The notes: generated from the sequence alone by a model not told the origin. A stretch of 64,000 bases of DNA from Echinometra lucunter (GCA_029962745.1 CM057158.1:499464-563463), one strand, 5' to 3'; positions 34,379 through 47,160 are shown, counted from the stretch's first letter. Made by a program: numbers and translations.

Positions 34379-35630
34379 GAAATACTACAGTTTAAAAACT
34401 TCTGTTCCTTGAACATGTCTACCTTAACTTCATTTCAAACATGCTAAATGATTCAGGTGCTTGAACAGGCAAGACTACAAAAAATTTACGCAGTCATCTA
34501 TCTCAACATTTCAGAAAATATCTATAGAATATACATGTAACAAGGAGAAAGGATCTTTTAGTTTACACTCTGGGTGAAACCTTTGCATTCACAGAAGTAA
34601 ACTTATTTCTAAATAATTTCAAAAGCATTACATGATAGATGACTACCAGTATGAATGTAAACTATGTTTTTATTTATTTATTTATTTATTTATTTCATTT
34701 CCAGGTGAGATATGACAGAGACAAGTACATAAAGAACACAAAGATAACAAAATCACAGTACATTGTATAAAGATTTAGCACCAGCCAATGCCTGGGGATT
34801 ACCTAAAAGAATTTGGGAATTCTGTCTATGAGGTTCTCCACATTGGCTGGTGCATACATCAAAAATGTTTGGAAGTTCTTTACATATATCAAATGCCATT
34901 TTTAAATGGAAAAATTCTAATTCTACTGCCACTGATATTCTAACAAATTTGTCACTTTAAAATTGTAAAATGCTATGGAATCATATCAGAGAGATTCAAA
35001 TACTGTGAAACCAAAATATGAGTAAGAAAGAATTTTCTGTGAATTTTATGTGTGGTCCAGATTAACAAATGTTTCATGCAATGATATAACTGAATCACAA
35101 TTCCAAATTCTGGCAATCCACTGGAATTTCTTGAAGTGACATTTGCTTTAAATGATCATTCACGTAAGTTTCATATTTAGAAATATCTGCTGTATAGATT
35201 AGTGCACACTTTACAGAAATTTGACCATTCAAAGTATGTTATTGCATTGATGACCAAAATTAACAAGATAGATTCTACAGCAACAATGATAAAACTGGAC
35301 TTCATTTTTCTTTACGAAGTGGTGTCATCCTAGAATGTGAAAGTACAATGTCTTTCTGGCTCTGAATAGACAACATATTCTTTATGTTCAAGAAGCAAAC
35401 TGCAATCGGTTATGAAATAAGTCTTCAATCAGCAAGGAGGCCCAGTCAACCCATTTTTCCCCCCCTCTAAACTATACACTCTGAATGATGGGAACATGTC
35501 AACCCTCTCCTGGATGCCAGCAGATTGTTACGTCAGGTATATCGACTTGGTGGGATTGTTTAATGAGGACATCACTAGCTCCGGTCTCTAAACCGCATCC
35601 CCCAGCATCCATGAGTTTACCATCCATCTT
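34379..35630. other. intergenic DNA with (TTTA)n and a small hairpin
   Basis: AT-rich DNA. A (TTTA)n microsatellite lies at about 34669-34696 and an inverted repeat at 34778-34853 (separate entry). TTCTGGCTCTGAATAG near 35354 resembles half of the 6463 palindrome. No gene. Confidence 0.45.
34778..34853. repeat. 76-bp stem-loop with perfect 13-bp arms
   Basis: GCACCAGCCAATG at 34778-34790 is the exact reverse complement of CATTGGCTGGTGC at 34841-34853. The inner 50 bases pair only weakly. Could be the ends of a minute TIR element or a chance palindrome; a structured RNA is less likely. Confidence 0.45.
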
Positions 35631-36132
35631 CAGTTTACATCTCATCAACACATACCTGCATTCTCACTCCACACTTAGTCTTACATACAGACTCACATCA
35701 TTCAGTTTACATCTCATCAACACATACCTGAATTCTCACTCCACATTTAGTCTTATATCCAGACTCGCATCATTCAGTTTAACTCTCATCAACACATACA
35801 TGTACCTGCATTGTCACTCCACACTTAGTCTTACATACAGACTCACATCATTCTCACTCCATCCTCCTAGACTTACAGGCAGACCCATATCCACTTGTTT
35901 TGTTTGTTGTTGTTGGTTTGATTTTTATGGTGCATATCATTCAGTTGTATCTATGCCTAATATATTCTTGTTGGAAGTTTTATTTAAAAAAATATTTAAA
36001 AATCCCATGCTCATCCCTTACTCTTACAACCAGACTCAATTCTACATCTGCATTCTCACTTCTTGCTATCTACTAGTCTTACATAAAGATTCACACTGCA
36101 TGCTTCCCATCTCAATCATCAAACAAAGTTAG
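35485..36132 (+). other. 215-codon ORF over a minisatellite, probably not a gene
   Basis: The longest ORF in the window. Residues about 50-122 are three 24-26-residue repeats (FSLHLINTYLHSHSTLSLTYRLTS and two variants), because the DNA below is a 72/72/78-base tandem array whose periods are all multiples of three. The remainder is Ser/Leu/Tyr-rich with no recognised domain, signal peptide or family resemblance. A stop-free unit of 3n bases extends an ORF automatically when duplicated, so chance is the likelier explanation. Transcript data would change this view. Confidence 0.15.
35631..35852 (+). repeat. 72-bp tandem array, three units plus decayed copies
   Basis: Units run 35631-35702 (72), 35703-35774 (72) and 35775-35852 (78, with six extra bases, ATGTAC-like). 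Each starts CAGTTTAMMTCTCATCAACA and ends near GACTCRCATCATT. Partial or decayed copies follow at 35850-35895 and 36044-36100, separated by unrelated DNA with TTG repeats (35900-35925), and AAAGTTAGTCTAT recurs at about 36125 and 36288. Confidence 0.85.
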
Positions 36133-36312
36133 TCTATTACAAAGGCTCCAACTTAGCAGCCCAACTTCAGTCAGCAAGCTGGTCTAGCCAAGGAATTATT
36201 ATATTCACATATTACAGTCCCATAAAACAAATTCTAGTTTCTCATTCACACTTGTGGAAAATTATGTACTTTCATTTCTATCCTGCAAAGTTAGTCTATC
36301 ACACACAGACTT

Positions 36313-37059
36313 AAGCTTGTCAGCTATATCCTATACAATATACTGAAATCCTTAGTCTCTCCACAGACCCTACCACAGGGTCTATGGTCTCAAGGACTCT
36401 GCTAAATGTGTTCATACTTTTAATCCAAGCGCATATATGATTAAACTTAGCACATATTGATGTATCAAAGCAAGAAAGGGATAAGTCACATGCACAGATT
36501 TGGGGGGGTGTTTTGAATAAAAAGAGAACCATGTGAATGGAAGAATTAATGACAAAACGATTGCACAATGCATAGGAATTTGAATGAAGATACCATGAAC
36601 GTTATCCTGAAAGGGAGTGAGAGAGGGAGGGAGAGAGATCAACAACAGAAGGACACTGATAAATCAAGAGATAAAAGATAGAAAGAGGGAGTGGAAGAAA
36701 TATAGTGATATACCTACACAATTAAATGAATAGCACCAGATACAGTGAGAAAATGAAAAAAAAAAGGTAGTGAGATTGAGAAGCTATTCAGTTCAATATG
36801 AGGAAGCAAGCAAGCCAGAGTCCACAAACAACTTAATCAATGCAGCAATTTAGATTGCTTTACCTATATTCTGCTAGCAGTAGGCTCGTCATACACATTA
36901 ACTTACATTATCGTCATCAAGATACATTGCTGGGGCGAGGGGGAGGACCAGAAGAGGGTGAGAGTGCTTTACACTGACAGTATCAACATTAAAATCTAGC
37001 TAGCTGTATGTGTAATCATCTTCCATCCCTCTTATCTTGCCTCTTCTCTTTCTTAACTG
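36313..37059. other. intergenic DNA, no gene recognised
   Basis: AT-rich DNA with a short purine patch near 36610-36640. Two overlapping minus-strand ORFs (36320-36645) lack domain content. Confidence 0.45.
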
Positions 37060-37560
37060 ATAACAAAACCTGTTGGTCCAATAAAGCAGCTCATATATCT
37101 TGTTTACCCTGATTTAATGAGTTTTTCAGAGCAGAGTTATGACCGTCTAATTATTCCCAAGGATGGCAATATTTGCCGCTTTCTCGGAACATGCGAATTA
37201 GAGAGATTTTGTCTTCCTGCGTACAAGCCTTTAATCAGTAAGCCAGACTGGACTACATACAGCAGCACCATGACCTAATAATCAAAAGCCTGCAAGCTGC
37301 TAGTTTTTCCTGTTGGTTCTTTCAATATCTCCTTGTCACGATCCTCTGCTAAATCTTCAACCTAATTACCCTAAGATTCCAACGTTCTAAATTCACAGCT
37401 CTCTCTTTCTTTCAAACATCGACATGAGAGTTGACCCCAAACTCCATTAGTATTTACTGCGTGAATCATCAAACGCTTCTTGCAATGTAGCATAAAAAAG
37501 CTGCACTTAAGTGCTTATCACGTTACACTCGCTTACAGTCCCAGTTTGGAATGAGTGCAT
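37060..37560. promoter_or_regulatory. complex block, candidate cis-regulatory DNA
   Basis: About 500 bases of balanced, repeat-free sequence with GTCTAATTATTCCC, TTTGCCGCTTTCTCGG, and CTAATTACCCTAAG cores. No ORF. Composition and homeodomain-type cores suggest an enhancer, unproven. Confidence 0.25.
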
Positions 37561-38599
37561 AGGGAGGGGTGTATTCAATGCAGGAGAGGCATGGGAGTAA
37601 TTAGACTACCCAAAGGTCTATCATCATAGCTTTTGGCAAGGAGAAAAGAAGGAGGAAGAATTTTGATTCCTCAAATAAAATGTCATAAAACTGGGGAGAA
37701 TAACTACAAAAACGGTTGATATTTATATCTTTGCAAAAATGTACACATTAGTATCAGGATAAATAAATTTGAATCTGCATTTGCATGAAAGAAGTAAAGC
37801 AGTGGATGGAGAGATGTGAAGATTAAAAGCCTTTATAAGAGCCAAGAAGAAATGGAGTAGAGTGGATTCATCAAACTACTTGGTTGTTGACAGGAAATAT
37901 GCAAGTTCCATTCCTTCACTGCTTGTCTAATCCTATCCCATTACTGGCATATTGATAGCTTGGTCCCTAGTTTCTCAACAAGGTTTCAAACAAGGGTTTC
38001 CAAACGAGGGTTAGCTTCCTGTCAACTCGTCACAGCTGCTTTGCACTCTTTCATTAGGTCAGGCCTCACCTTATATGACCTTGGACTTAATCATCAACAT
38101 GATTCACCTACTTCTTTCTCTCAGACTTTGACACAGATTTTATAATCATCACTATTCTACAATTCATACTTTTTATTGAATTATATTTTCCACCTTACAG
38201 ACACAGGGTCATAAGTGCAGTTGAATTTATGGACACTTTTTCCCTGAAAGTAGTTTCAAACTTTTGTATTCATCTGTTAATACTTCAGTTTGCTCTATTT
38301 CAACTTCATAATCAAGAATGCAGGGAAAACCTACCATGTTGGTAAGTCTCTAGCAAGCCTTGCAGTCATCACTTTTAATTACTGTGGGAGAAACATATTA
38401 CAGTGTGAATATTCATGTGAAGTGTGAACATTAAGCATTTTCTGAAGTATCACTCTAAATCTAATCAAAGGTGTTAATAATTCACAGAACTTCTTTCACA
38501 GTATGAGATTCTCTATGCAATTAATCTTTCAGTTTTTATTTTTAGATACAATTATTCAAACTGATAAGTCAAATAAACTTTTCAATATTGCACAGTTTT
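37561..38599. other. intergenic DNA, no gene recognised
   Basis: AT-rich unique-looking DNA. A 61-codon ORF at 37960-38145 shows nothing recognisable. Confidence 0.45.
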
Positions 38600-39189
38600 C
38601 CCCGGGGGGGGGGGGGGGGGGGGGGGGGGGCACTCAGTATATCATGCGTGGTGGGTATGTGACGCGGAGAAGACCCCCATTTTTACACTCAAATTTCCGG
38701 TCCAAAGGATAGCATTTTCTTCTTATCGAGAAAAAGAACAAAGAAAACCGTTCCAAAGCATAGCATTTTCTTCTTATCGAGAAAAAAGAAGAAAGAAATC
38801 CGTTCTAAAGCCTCGCACACTTTTCATTTCGCCGTTCTGGCCACATTGATCCGTTATAATAAGCTTCCTTTTTGGTGAAAAGCGACCTGCACTGTACCGC
38901 ACGTAGGCCAGCCAGCTAGCGCTGTCTGACCATCGCCTCAGCGCGAGCGCACCCGGCGCCCATGCTGCCGGGCTAGCTGCATACACGTATGCCCGTTCCA
39001 TAGGGATGCATACGCACTCACACGCAGGCGAACCGTTCCAAAGACCCCCGTTTTCACAAACATTTGTAGTTCCGAAGCTCGTTCCGAAGACCCTCCTTTT
39101 TACAATAAGCCCGTTCCAAAGCCCCCCGTTTTTTGTCTTGCCCGCGGCACATACCTACCACTTTTGGGGTCGAGTGCCCCTCCCCCGGG
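38600..39189 (+). mobile_element. 590-bp TIR element with poly-G end and AGTTTT duplication
   Basis: The left end CCCCGGGGG...CACTC and the right end GAGTGCCCCTCCCCCGGG are inverted copies. The left G tract has expanded to 27 G (38604-38630). AGTTTT directly precedes (38594-38599) and directly follows (39190-39195), a likely 6-bp target-site duplication. The interior has CCGTTCCAAAG motifs at several places, a ~58-base direct repeat (about 38699-38757 and 38757-38817) carrying CATTTTCTTCTTATCGAGAA, and a CpG-rich core (38880-38990). No transposase; ORFs at 38774-39001 and 39006-39239 have no family resemblance. Confidence 0.75.
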
Positions 39190-39195
39190 AGTTTT

Positions 39196-41735
39196 TCATC
39201 ACAATCAAACATGAAATTCATATTCTCTTAATACAATAATCCTCTCTACAGGGAAATCATTGTTTTATCTGGTTTTAGATCAAATTTTATTTACACATTT
39301 CCTTATCGTCCATCAACACAATGTTGATGTATCTAATAAAGACAGAGAAATGCTTTTAAAGAATGTATCCTGTTCTAATACATTATCACCCCTTATCATC
39401 TGTACAGATACTCTTTACCTTATAACAGTTCTTCCAACTTCCAGAGAAGATAGGACAAAATAGATAAATCGTGATAAAAAAAGCTTGTGAATTTATTTTT
39501 AGAGTGAGGTATATGATGAGGAAGTAGACAAAAGCAAGCTTTCATCAATATTCACAGGTTTTATCATGAAAAAGCAGAGTAGGATACGGTCTAAAGTATT
39601 AACCTGAATGACCTGTGACACAAGCTAGCATTTTCATTTCCTCTTAACACATCTAGAGAAAAAAAATACCATAAATGGGTCATGCAGAGGTGTCAATTTC
39701 CTAAGCAGGCTTTTTTTTAATATACAAGTATTATGAAATGAAAGTACAGAAAAGTGAGTTGATATTAGGAATGACAGAGAGAGTTTGAGAGGAGCAAAAA
39801 TGACACATACAGGATTCTCTTCCTCTCGTCAGGATATGATTAAAACCTTGTTGGGACGATGAAAGAAACAACGCAAAAAAACAAACCCAACAGAAATCAA
39901 CCATCAGAATTCCACAGCATGTAATGTACGACACTAGGAATGATGACTACCGTGTTTTTGTTCTCCATCACATGTCTCTTCATTTTTCTGTCTCATTAAT
40001 TTCCTGAAAATCCATCTTGACAGAAGACTGCATGACAGGTGCACACTTCACCTTCACCCTCTCTCCCTGTGACAGCTAATTACCACCAAAACATGACTCG
40101 CCTTCTCTCCTTCTCATAATTACTCTTCATTAAACTTCTTCACAAACAAAGAAAAGACACTCTCCGTAGGCTCTATTGGAGTTCCTAGCCAATGTTTCAT
40201 TGATTTTTTTCTTCCCCATTAAACTGTTTCATTTCCTCAATTAATCCAGCATTGCCCAGCATTGTCGAACCTCAGCCTTATTCACATTCAAAACATTTTC
40301 TGAAACATGAAAATAATCCAACCTTTCACTTGATTCATTCATTCTCAAATTATAGAATGTAAATCTTAAATATGCCTTTGGTGTTTCAAGCTGTTATTTA
40401 TGGAAATATAATGCCTGTGAATTAAAATAAAACCCAAATCGCACTATTTCTCATTCATTTTCTTCTACTAAAAAAATGATTTCTGAAAATTGTAGTCAAA
40501 CAAAAACTGATTCCTTCATAAATGTATTTAGCAAACAAATAATTGATGATGGTGATACTAACAATTAAATAAATTGTCAAAATTTTAGAGAGAAAAAAAA
40601 ACTTCTTAGTTTTGGTTTAAGTGCCATCTGAATATCTCTGAAAATGAATAAATAGTATGCAAACAAAAATACTATTAAAAAAAAGACAATAAACTGAAAG
40701 ACTATTATTCTTAGAAAAGGAGTTTCATCTACAACTTATGCACAATCTCTGCAAAAACATGGTAAGATTCTATATTGAAACTTCAATTTTCAAATGATTT
40801 TTACTAATAAAAGTATCCAGCTAAACTAGATCAGTTTCCATGGCAATCTGTAAACGTGAACCAATAAATGAATCAAATTTGGATTTAATATCCGATTTGG
40901 ACTCAGTAATCATTGCTAGTACTCTTCTTTTTTCTTGGGAAGAGAAATATCATGTTTCTTTAATTTGCTACCATTTCTTCTCAATTCATCATTTGGAAAA
41001 GACCTTTTTCTGATATAAAAACAGTGAAAGCAGTGAAAGTACCCAAAGGTATCATTACTGCAGTGATGATGTCAATGTAGTAGAAAAAACTTTGACTTTT
41101 GTTTGAGCTTTGTTGAGCTGTTGATTAAATGGTACAAAAATAGAGCCTGAGCTTAGATGATTAGTGGCTCAAAAACACTTACTCACAGTGGTATTAATCA
41201 TTAGACTGATGATAGAGTCAGGGGTTTACACTCATATCAGATATGAAACATACTACACTGAGAATGACAACATAAAAGAATAGAACCATTTGTCATGTTA
41301 ATAAATATAAGATGAGGAAAGAACAGTTATAATACCATCTTTGAAACAATTCTTGACTAATGGGGGATTTTAGTGTACAAATGCTTCACCTTAAAGAAGA
41401 ATATGTGAAACACTTTCAAAACCAATAATACATGTGATAAACAGTTATTTAGGGAGGGAGGGGACGAATCCATTTTGCCAAGGACAGAACATCGTAGATA
41501 TTCCCCTCTCACATCGATCAAGCAATGAGTAAATTCATTAAAGAAAAGAACATCGATAGTGGTAGCCTCTTTCTCAGGGTTACATCCGAGATTAGTCCAA
41601 GCATTTTGGGGTTTTTTTTGTCCATGCCTTTGATTTAACTCACTCTCAAGGCCATGCTGGAGAAACAAGGAGAAAGAGAGAGGGAGAGAGAGAGAGGGGG
41701 ACAAATAAATCTGCATAAAATACAAATTGATTGAT
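39196..41735. other. intergenic DNA, no gene recognised
   Basis: AT-rich DNA. An X-box-like motif GTTTCCATGGCAAT (one mismatch from the RFX consensus) lies at 40834-40847. A purine tract lies at 41668-41702. ORFs at 41357-41725 and elsewhere lack domains. The patch at 40020-40290 is somewhat more complex. Confidence 0.45.
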
Positions 41736-41739
41736 CGTC

Positions 41740-41885
41740 AGGTTCTCTTGCATCATTTAATTCATTTCCAAGCCGATTTCATTAGAGCGGCAATACATGA
41801 ACCCTAAAAAAGTGCAGCGGATTATCGGCCCATTAGCAAGCCCTACTTCCAAGCGATAGGAGGAGCGGTCAACCTCCCCCCATCT
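41740..41885. promoter_or_regulatory. short complex block, possible cis-regulatory DNA
   Basis: About 145 bases of complex sequence (AAGCCGATTTCATTAGAGCGG, GTGCAGCGGATTATCGGCC, AGGAGCGGTCAACC) between a purine tract and CT-rich DNA. The contrast with the flanks is marked, but the function is inferred only. Confidence 0.2.
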
Positions 41886-43840
41886 CAGCTTGTCTTTGCT
41901 CAATGCTTTCTCTTTATATTCTATTGTTCCACCTTTTAATTCTCTCTCTTGCTCTAGTCTACTAATGCAAGACTCTCTTTATCGCCCATTCTACCTTACA
42001 TTCCTCTCTCCTGCAGTATTCTACCATTTCAAGACCCTTTGCTTTACAAGGCCTTCTCTTTCTATTTACCTCTTATTCTACATTCTACATCCCCCCCCCC
42101 CCCTGCAGTCATACACCAATACAGAACCTGTTTTTACTTAATACTTTCTGTTTACATTCCTTATTTTGCCATTAAATTCCTTTTCTCATCTCCACTCTAT
42201 AAGACCCTAGTCTTTATTCAATGCCTTCAATTTACAGCGATAAATTTCCACATAAAACAAAGATCAAAAGTATAAATATACTAAGCTATTGACCACTGGC
42301 CAAAGAATACATAAAATGGGCATGTCTGTTCTGCCTATAGCAGAAAAAGTATTAGAAAATGCTCTGACTTACAAGAACTTCATTCTTCAAATAGTATTTG
42401 GATGGGGTATCAATAATCAGATAGGTCAGTGGACTTGTTATCTCAATAGGATGATTTTTTTTTAAAAGAATGAGTGTAATCTGTTTCATCTAGTTTCACA
42501 AAGTTTAGAATTTTCTTGGATAAGTAGAATGCTACATTGTAAAGAGTTGTTTTGATAATCTAAGAGTCGATTCTATGATGATTCTAGTGATTAATGTGAA
42601 TCCTATCAAGAAATAGCTGCTTCTGAAGATGTAAGACTAGGTCATGTTTAAAGAAGTCTCCTCAACTATCCTGAAGACTTGATTGGCCTTTAGGGGGTGA
42701 TTCCGTTTCGTTTCCATTCGAATCTCGTCGATTGATTAAGACCAATTGTGTACAAAAAGACGGCGCTTTCGGTCGTCATTTCCTCCTGATCACTGGCGAA
42801 GCTTCATCATATGGGCAGCAATTGTCTCAGACTCATCTCCAAAACACGGAACACAAAATGAGATTTTGATTGCTAATTATTACAGAATTGGTAAAAAATT
42901 TCAGCTTAATTATAAAGCAGAGTACTTTTACTGTTTCTCTCTTAAAAGGGAAAGTGAGTTGGAGGGAAAGAAGATGGAGAGGTACCCCAGAGACAATTTG
43001 ATATAGAATTATTTCTGCTAACAAGTTTGGATCCAAAGATGTTTGCCACGGAGAAATGTAATTATAGTATTTACGGGTAAGCAGTCAACAGATTCTCCCT
43101 CAAACAAAGATATATCAGATATCTTCTGATTAGTTAGAGAAATCATTTCTGGTGTATGGCTTCTTTCTCTTTAAGTGATAGCACAAGGTAAAATGGAAAA
43201 CTTCTCAATTAGTTTCAATTGAAAATATTCTTCAGCAACACTTTCAGCATAGCTTATGATATCAATTCTTTTTTTCTTCTTCTTCTTCTTCTCCTTAATG
43301 ATAATGATTTTTTTTTTTTACCTGATATATACTATTTTCCCCAAAAATGTACTACATGAAGGCCTATATGTTTTATATTTTATGCTGTTCTGCATTCTAA
43401 CATATATAGTGATATTAGTTCAGAATGAGAAATGAGACATATCATGGTAATATTTGACTCAATTATCTTTGTTTCATCGGCATTATTCCCTCTTTTTTCA
43501 ATGATTTTGAGATCGACAGACTGAAAATTTGAAGCAGCAGTCTATCTCAATAGGCTATATTACATACAAAGATTTACTTTCAAGATGGAAGTTGTGAACA
43601 GTATTCAACCACTAAATCAACCACTTTTCATTCTTCTGTAACATGAGAACATCAGCAATATGGACAATAAAAAATGGTTTTTTCCCCCCAGTAATTTAAT
43701 TGCAATTCCTAATTTTCTCATCTTCTTAATTCCCTATCATATGAAACATAGGTACAATAAACATTTCTTTCTAAAGCTCACTTTTTGAGGTTTGCTAAAT
43801 TGAATTAAAAAAGTAATTTCCTGCTTTTATCTCACGTTTC
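41886..43840. other. intergenic DNA with poly-C and CT patches
   Basis: CT-rich at 41886-42100 with a C run at 42091-42103. (TTC)n lies at 43272-43292. The segment 42690-42800 has CpGs (GTTTCGTTTCCATTCG, GACGGCGCTTTCGGTCG) and may be old transposon sequence, but no ends were found. No gene. Confidence 0.4.
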
Positions 43841-44640
43841 ATAACTTTCATGACAAAAGGTACAGCAGCTCGCTACTTTCAGAGCTGCGAATTAAAACTG
43901 ATTTGAATGTTAATTCCTAATGCATTACACAACCTTCAATAATGTTGAGACAATTGTATTTCATGCATTCAAATCCATATATTTCATCCTCAATATTCCA
44001 TCCTTCGTCTCCCTTTCGCAATAATTTCAATAATTTGTACAGTACTCACTTTGATTGCAATCCTTTATTTCCTCTTTGCTATTTTCATTCCCAAATGAAT
44101 TGCATTTTAACGCCATCCTCACACGTCTGTGTAGAATTGGCATAAATGCGCACGCAGACGGAGCTCACCTTGGAAGCAGAAAGATAATTGTGTCGGTGAT
44201 GAGGAAGAAAGAAGAGGAAAAGAGAAGGCTGATAGATGGATTGAAGCAGATAAACAAGAGGCAAGTCTGCCCTGGAAAATAAAACCACACAGTTAATTGG
44301 TATTATTCAAATTGTGGCAACACGAGTAGTCAGCCTGGAACACATCTCTTAATTCTCATGCAAATTTCCATCAACAGCTTTTCATGCGATCTTTTAATAT
44401 TTCATGCCCCATCACACTCACGATTGCTCATTCTCTTCTCTTTTAATTCCCTCATTTCTTTTGCTCTTTCCATCTCTCTCTTTTTCTCTCTATTTCATCA
44501 GAGCAATAATTCTCACACCTCAGCGAGATGAAACTTGATTGATGGATTGTAATCAAAATGGAATTAATGAATAAAAGCCATAACCTGAAGGCTATGCAAC
44601 CAACCAATACACTTTCATATCATTATGATTATTAATCAGA
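43841..44640. promoter_or_regulatory. complex stretch, possible cis-regulatory DNA
   Basis: Mixed-composition DNA with CTGCGAATTAAAACTGAT, GTTAATTCCTAATGCATTAC and ACAGTTAATTGGTATT, i.e. several TTAATT/TAAT cores. ORFs at 43942-44288 on both strands overlap and are domain-free. Weak inference. Confidence 0.15.
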
Positions 44641-45815
44641 AGAAAAGGAGTCTATGTGCCACACACACGCCAATATATACTTCTATTTCAATATATTTAT
44701 CTGATCCACCTCATATTGGTGGTTTAGTGGCAAATTGCACTAAATATCTGTTTTGAAAAAAAAAAGCATTAAAAAGAAAACTCTTAGATTTACCATATGG
44801 TCCAATCAATTTAATTTTCTAACTAATCATAAAATAACATGATGCAAAAATGGACATAAAATACATCTCCGTAAAAAAAAAATAAACAAATGCACACACA
44901 AAGAACAACTATTAATTACTCTCCTCTTTGCAAAAAAGCAGTTTACTGCAATCAAAGAAAATTGTTAAAACAAAAAAAAAACTGAGAAGAAAAATTAATA
45001 ACTTTAAAAAGGATCAAAAAGTAGCTTAAAAATAATAAACAGTTTGAAAAGATGTGATCTCCTCCAACATGTCTACAAACATTTACAAGAAATTAACCTC
45101 ATGCTAACTCACATTATAATGCATTTATATTTGTTATGGGGAAGGCTTTCATTTTGTTAGCATAACATCACATGCTTGATTTGTGATCAGTGAATGATAG
45201 GAATATTCTGAAGGTGAATCTTCATCAAGTCTAATTAGTCTGCTAATTTTCTGTAAGCATACTGAATACAGTCCCAACTACTACTCACTAGGTCTGATGA
45301 ATATGATATTCAATACAAGGTCTTCATTATCTCTAAATCTGTCCCATTTTTTATGATTATAATTTATTCAAATTTAACCAAGATTCACAGATGAGCAATT
45401 AGGCAAGCTTTTACTAACTAGTCAATCTCTGATGCTGTGATAAGTCACTGTGAATGACAAATGCTTGCTAGTATCGTATAGAATACCATTACCAACACAC
45501 ATGACTACTACTCGGTCTGATTTGGTGATCTTAATCATCTCCTTGTAATGGCGTTGCATTCTATACACACCGACAAACCTTGCTGATGTGTATTGGAAGG
45601 TGAGCATGCATAAATTTCTGACTTGGTATGATCTAAGGGTGATAATTATTCCATCTACAATCGCCATCAAAGAAATAAAATTGACGGGTCTCTTGGGATT
45701 TTCTCATCACACATTAAACAGTAGTCACTGAGCTCTGTATGAAATCAATCGAGGGAATACAGTTTTCTGCTTAATACTAGATACAACTTTCATCTCATTT
45801 CATTCCAGCACATTA
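44641..45815. other. intergenic DNA, no feature recognised
   Basis: AT-rich DNA with A runs at 44755-44763 and 44873-44881. No coding or RNA gene recognised. Confidence 0.5.
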
Positions 45816-46060
45816 TGAAAATGGAAGGAAATTGCAATTAGTGCAAATAATTGCTAATTTTATGCGCTGCGCTATGAGTTTTGTAATGGAAGGATACGTG
45901 TGATGTTGGTATGTGTTTCACAAAAGCTAGTAGTAATTACTCACACACTTGTTATTGAATACTGTGCATCATCAATCAATAGTTTTAATTCCATTGTGTT
46001 GTCATAGCAACCATCTCTATTTTGTTCTCTGCTTACCACTATACAGAACATAATCATTTC
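45816..46060. promoter_or_regulatory. complex block with a full X-box consensus
   Basis: Contains GTTGTCATAGCAAC at 45998-46011, which fits the 14-base RFX X-box consensus RYYNYYATRRNRAC at every position. Nearby GCAATTAGTGCAAATAATTGC (45834-45854) is a homeodomain/octamer-like palindromic stretch, followed by a TGCGCTGCGCTATG spot. No gene start is visible next to it, so an X-box in the usual promoter sense is unproven. Confidence 0.3.
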
Positions 46061-46769
46061 TATTTTAATCTTCTTATATGAAAGTTGCTTAATTGAACCG
46101 TGATTACCAGTTATGAATTCTAAGCTTTAATATCATTTTCGTAGCATTTTAATAGCATTTTTTTAAGAAACAAAAATACAAAACCAGAAACAAGTTCCAA
46201 ATTCACATGGGGCAACTCAAATAAATTTTCATCATCCCTCCAAATATCTAAAGTTATCTCTTTTGTTTTCTTTCTTTCTTTCTTTTTTTGCTTCTTTCTT
46301 TTTTGCATTGAATCTTCCTTTTTTCCTCTCCTATTCTGATTCATTTTTATTTCTCTTTGCTATGTACTTCTGTTTCTTGTAACATATCTAACCAGAGTTT
46401 GTGATTTTATCATGCTTTTTGCTTACATATAGTTTTGGTTTTATGAAAGAAGGATAGTGACAAGTTATGATTTGTACAGATAAACATAATACCAATTTAG
46501 ACTATTATCTACACTATATCTGCTATGGTTATATCAAATTTAAGGGTAATAGATATATAGTGCATATTGATATCTTACATAAATATCATATCAAACCCTT
46601 GATTACACAACCAAGAGAGAGCACATGACCTTAGTTGAACTCCAAACTTTATAATCTGAAGAGAAAAGTCCTTATACATTTTTTCAACACTTCAACTGCT
46701 TCAGCTCACCTTATCCAAGTCTATCTTTGTGATGCTTTATGAAATCAAGACAAGAGTACAAAATAAAGT
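46061..46769. other. intergenic DNA with TTTC repeats
   Basis: AT-rich DNA. An interrupted (TTTC)n block lies at 46262-46305 and accounts for the Lys/Arg-rich minus-strand ORF. No gene. Confidence 0.5.
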
Positions 46770-47160
46770 ACACAGGTCATGAACGCAGAGTGTGATTATG
46801 AGCTAAAAGTACAGACGACAATAGGAAGTTGATTTGGATCTTCGTTCCTTACGCTCCCAGCTTAATTTGTAAATGTGATAACGGTGAGTCGGCATCAATT
46901 ATAAATTACCAGACGGCATGGATTCCGAATGTTACTGATCAAGATTAACAGTTTTATTTTTAAGTAGTGACCCCTAACTTGTCAAAGCCCGCATATTCAG
47001 TGCACTCAACATTAATTTCTTCAATTTACACTTAGGAAAAGAAAAAGTTGAGGAAATGCAAGCGATCACTCATTCGCCTGGTTAGAAGAATCATGGCTGG
47101 TACTTGGAGTGCGGTTAAAATTGGTATGAAGGAAACAAGCAGAATATGGTAATGACATAT
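46770..47160. promoter_or_regulatory. complex stretch, possible cis-regulatory DNA
   Basis: Repeat-free, fairly complex sequence (TAACGGTGAGTCGGCATCAA, AAAGCCCGCATATTCAG, TGGAGTGCGGTTAAAATTGG). No ORF. Weak inference only. Confidence 0.15.

Noticed and set aside
35340..35375. Third copy of the 6463 palindrome
   Set aside because: Only about 13 bases (TTCTGGCTCTGAA) match and no second arm is present.
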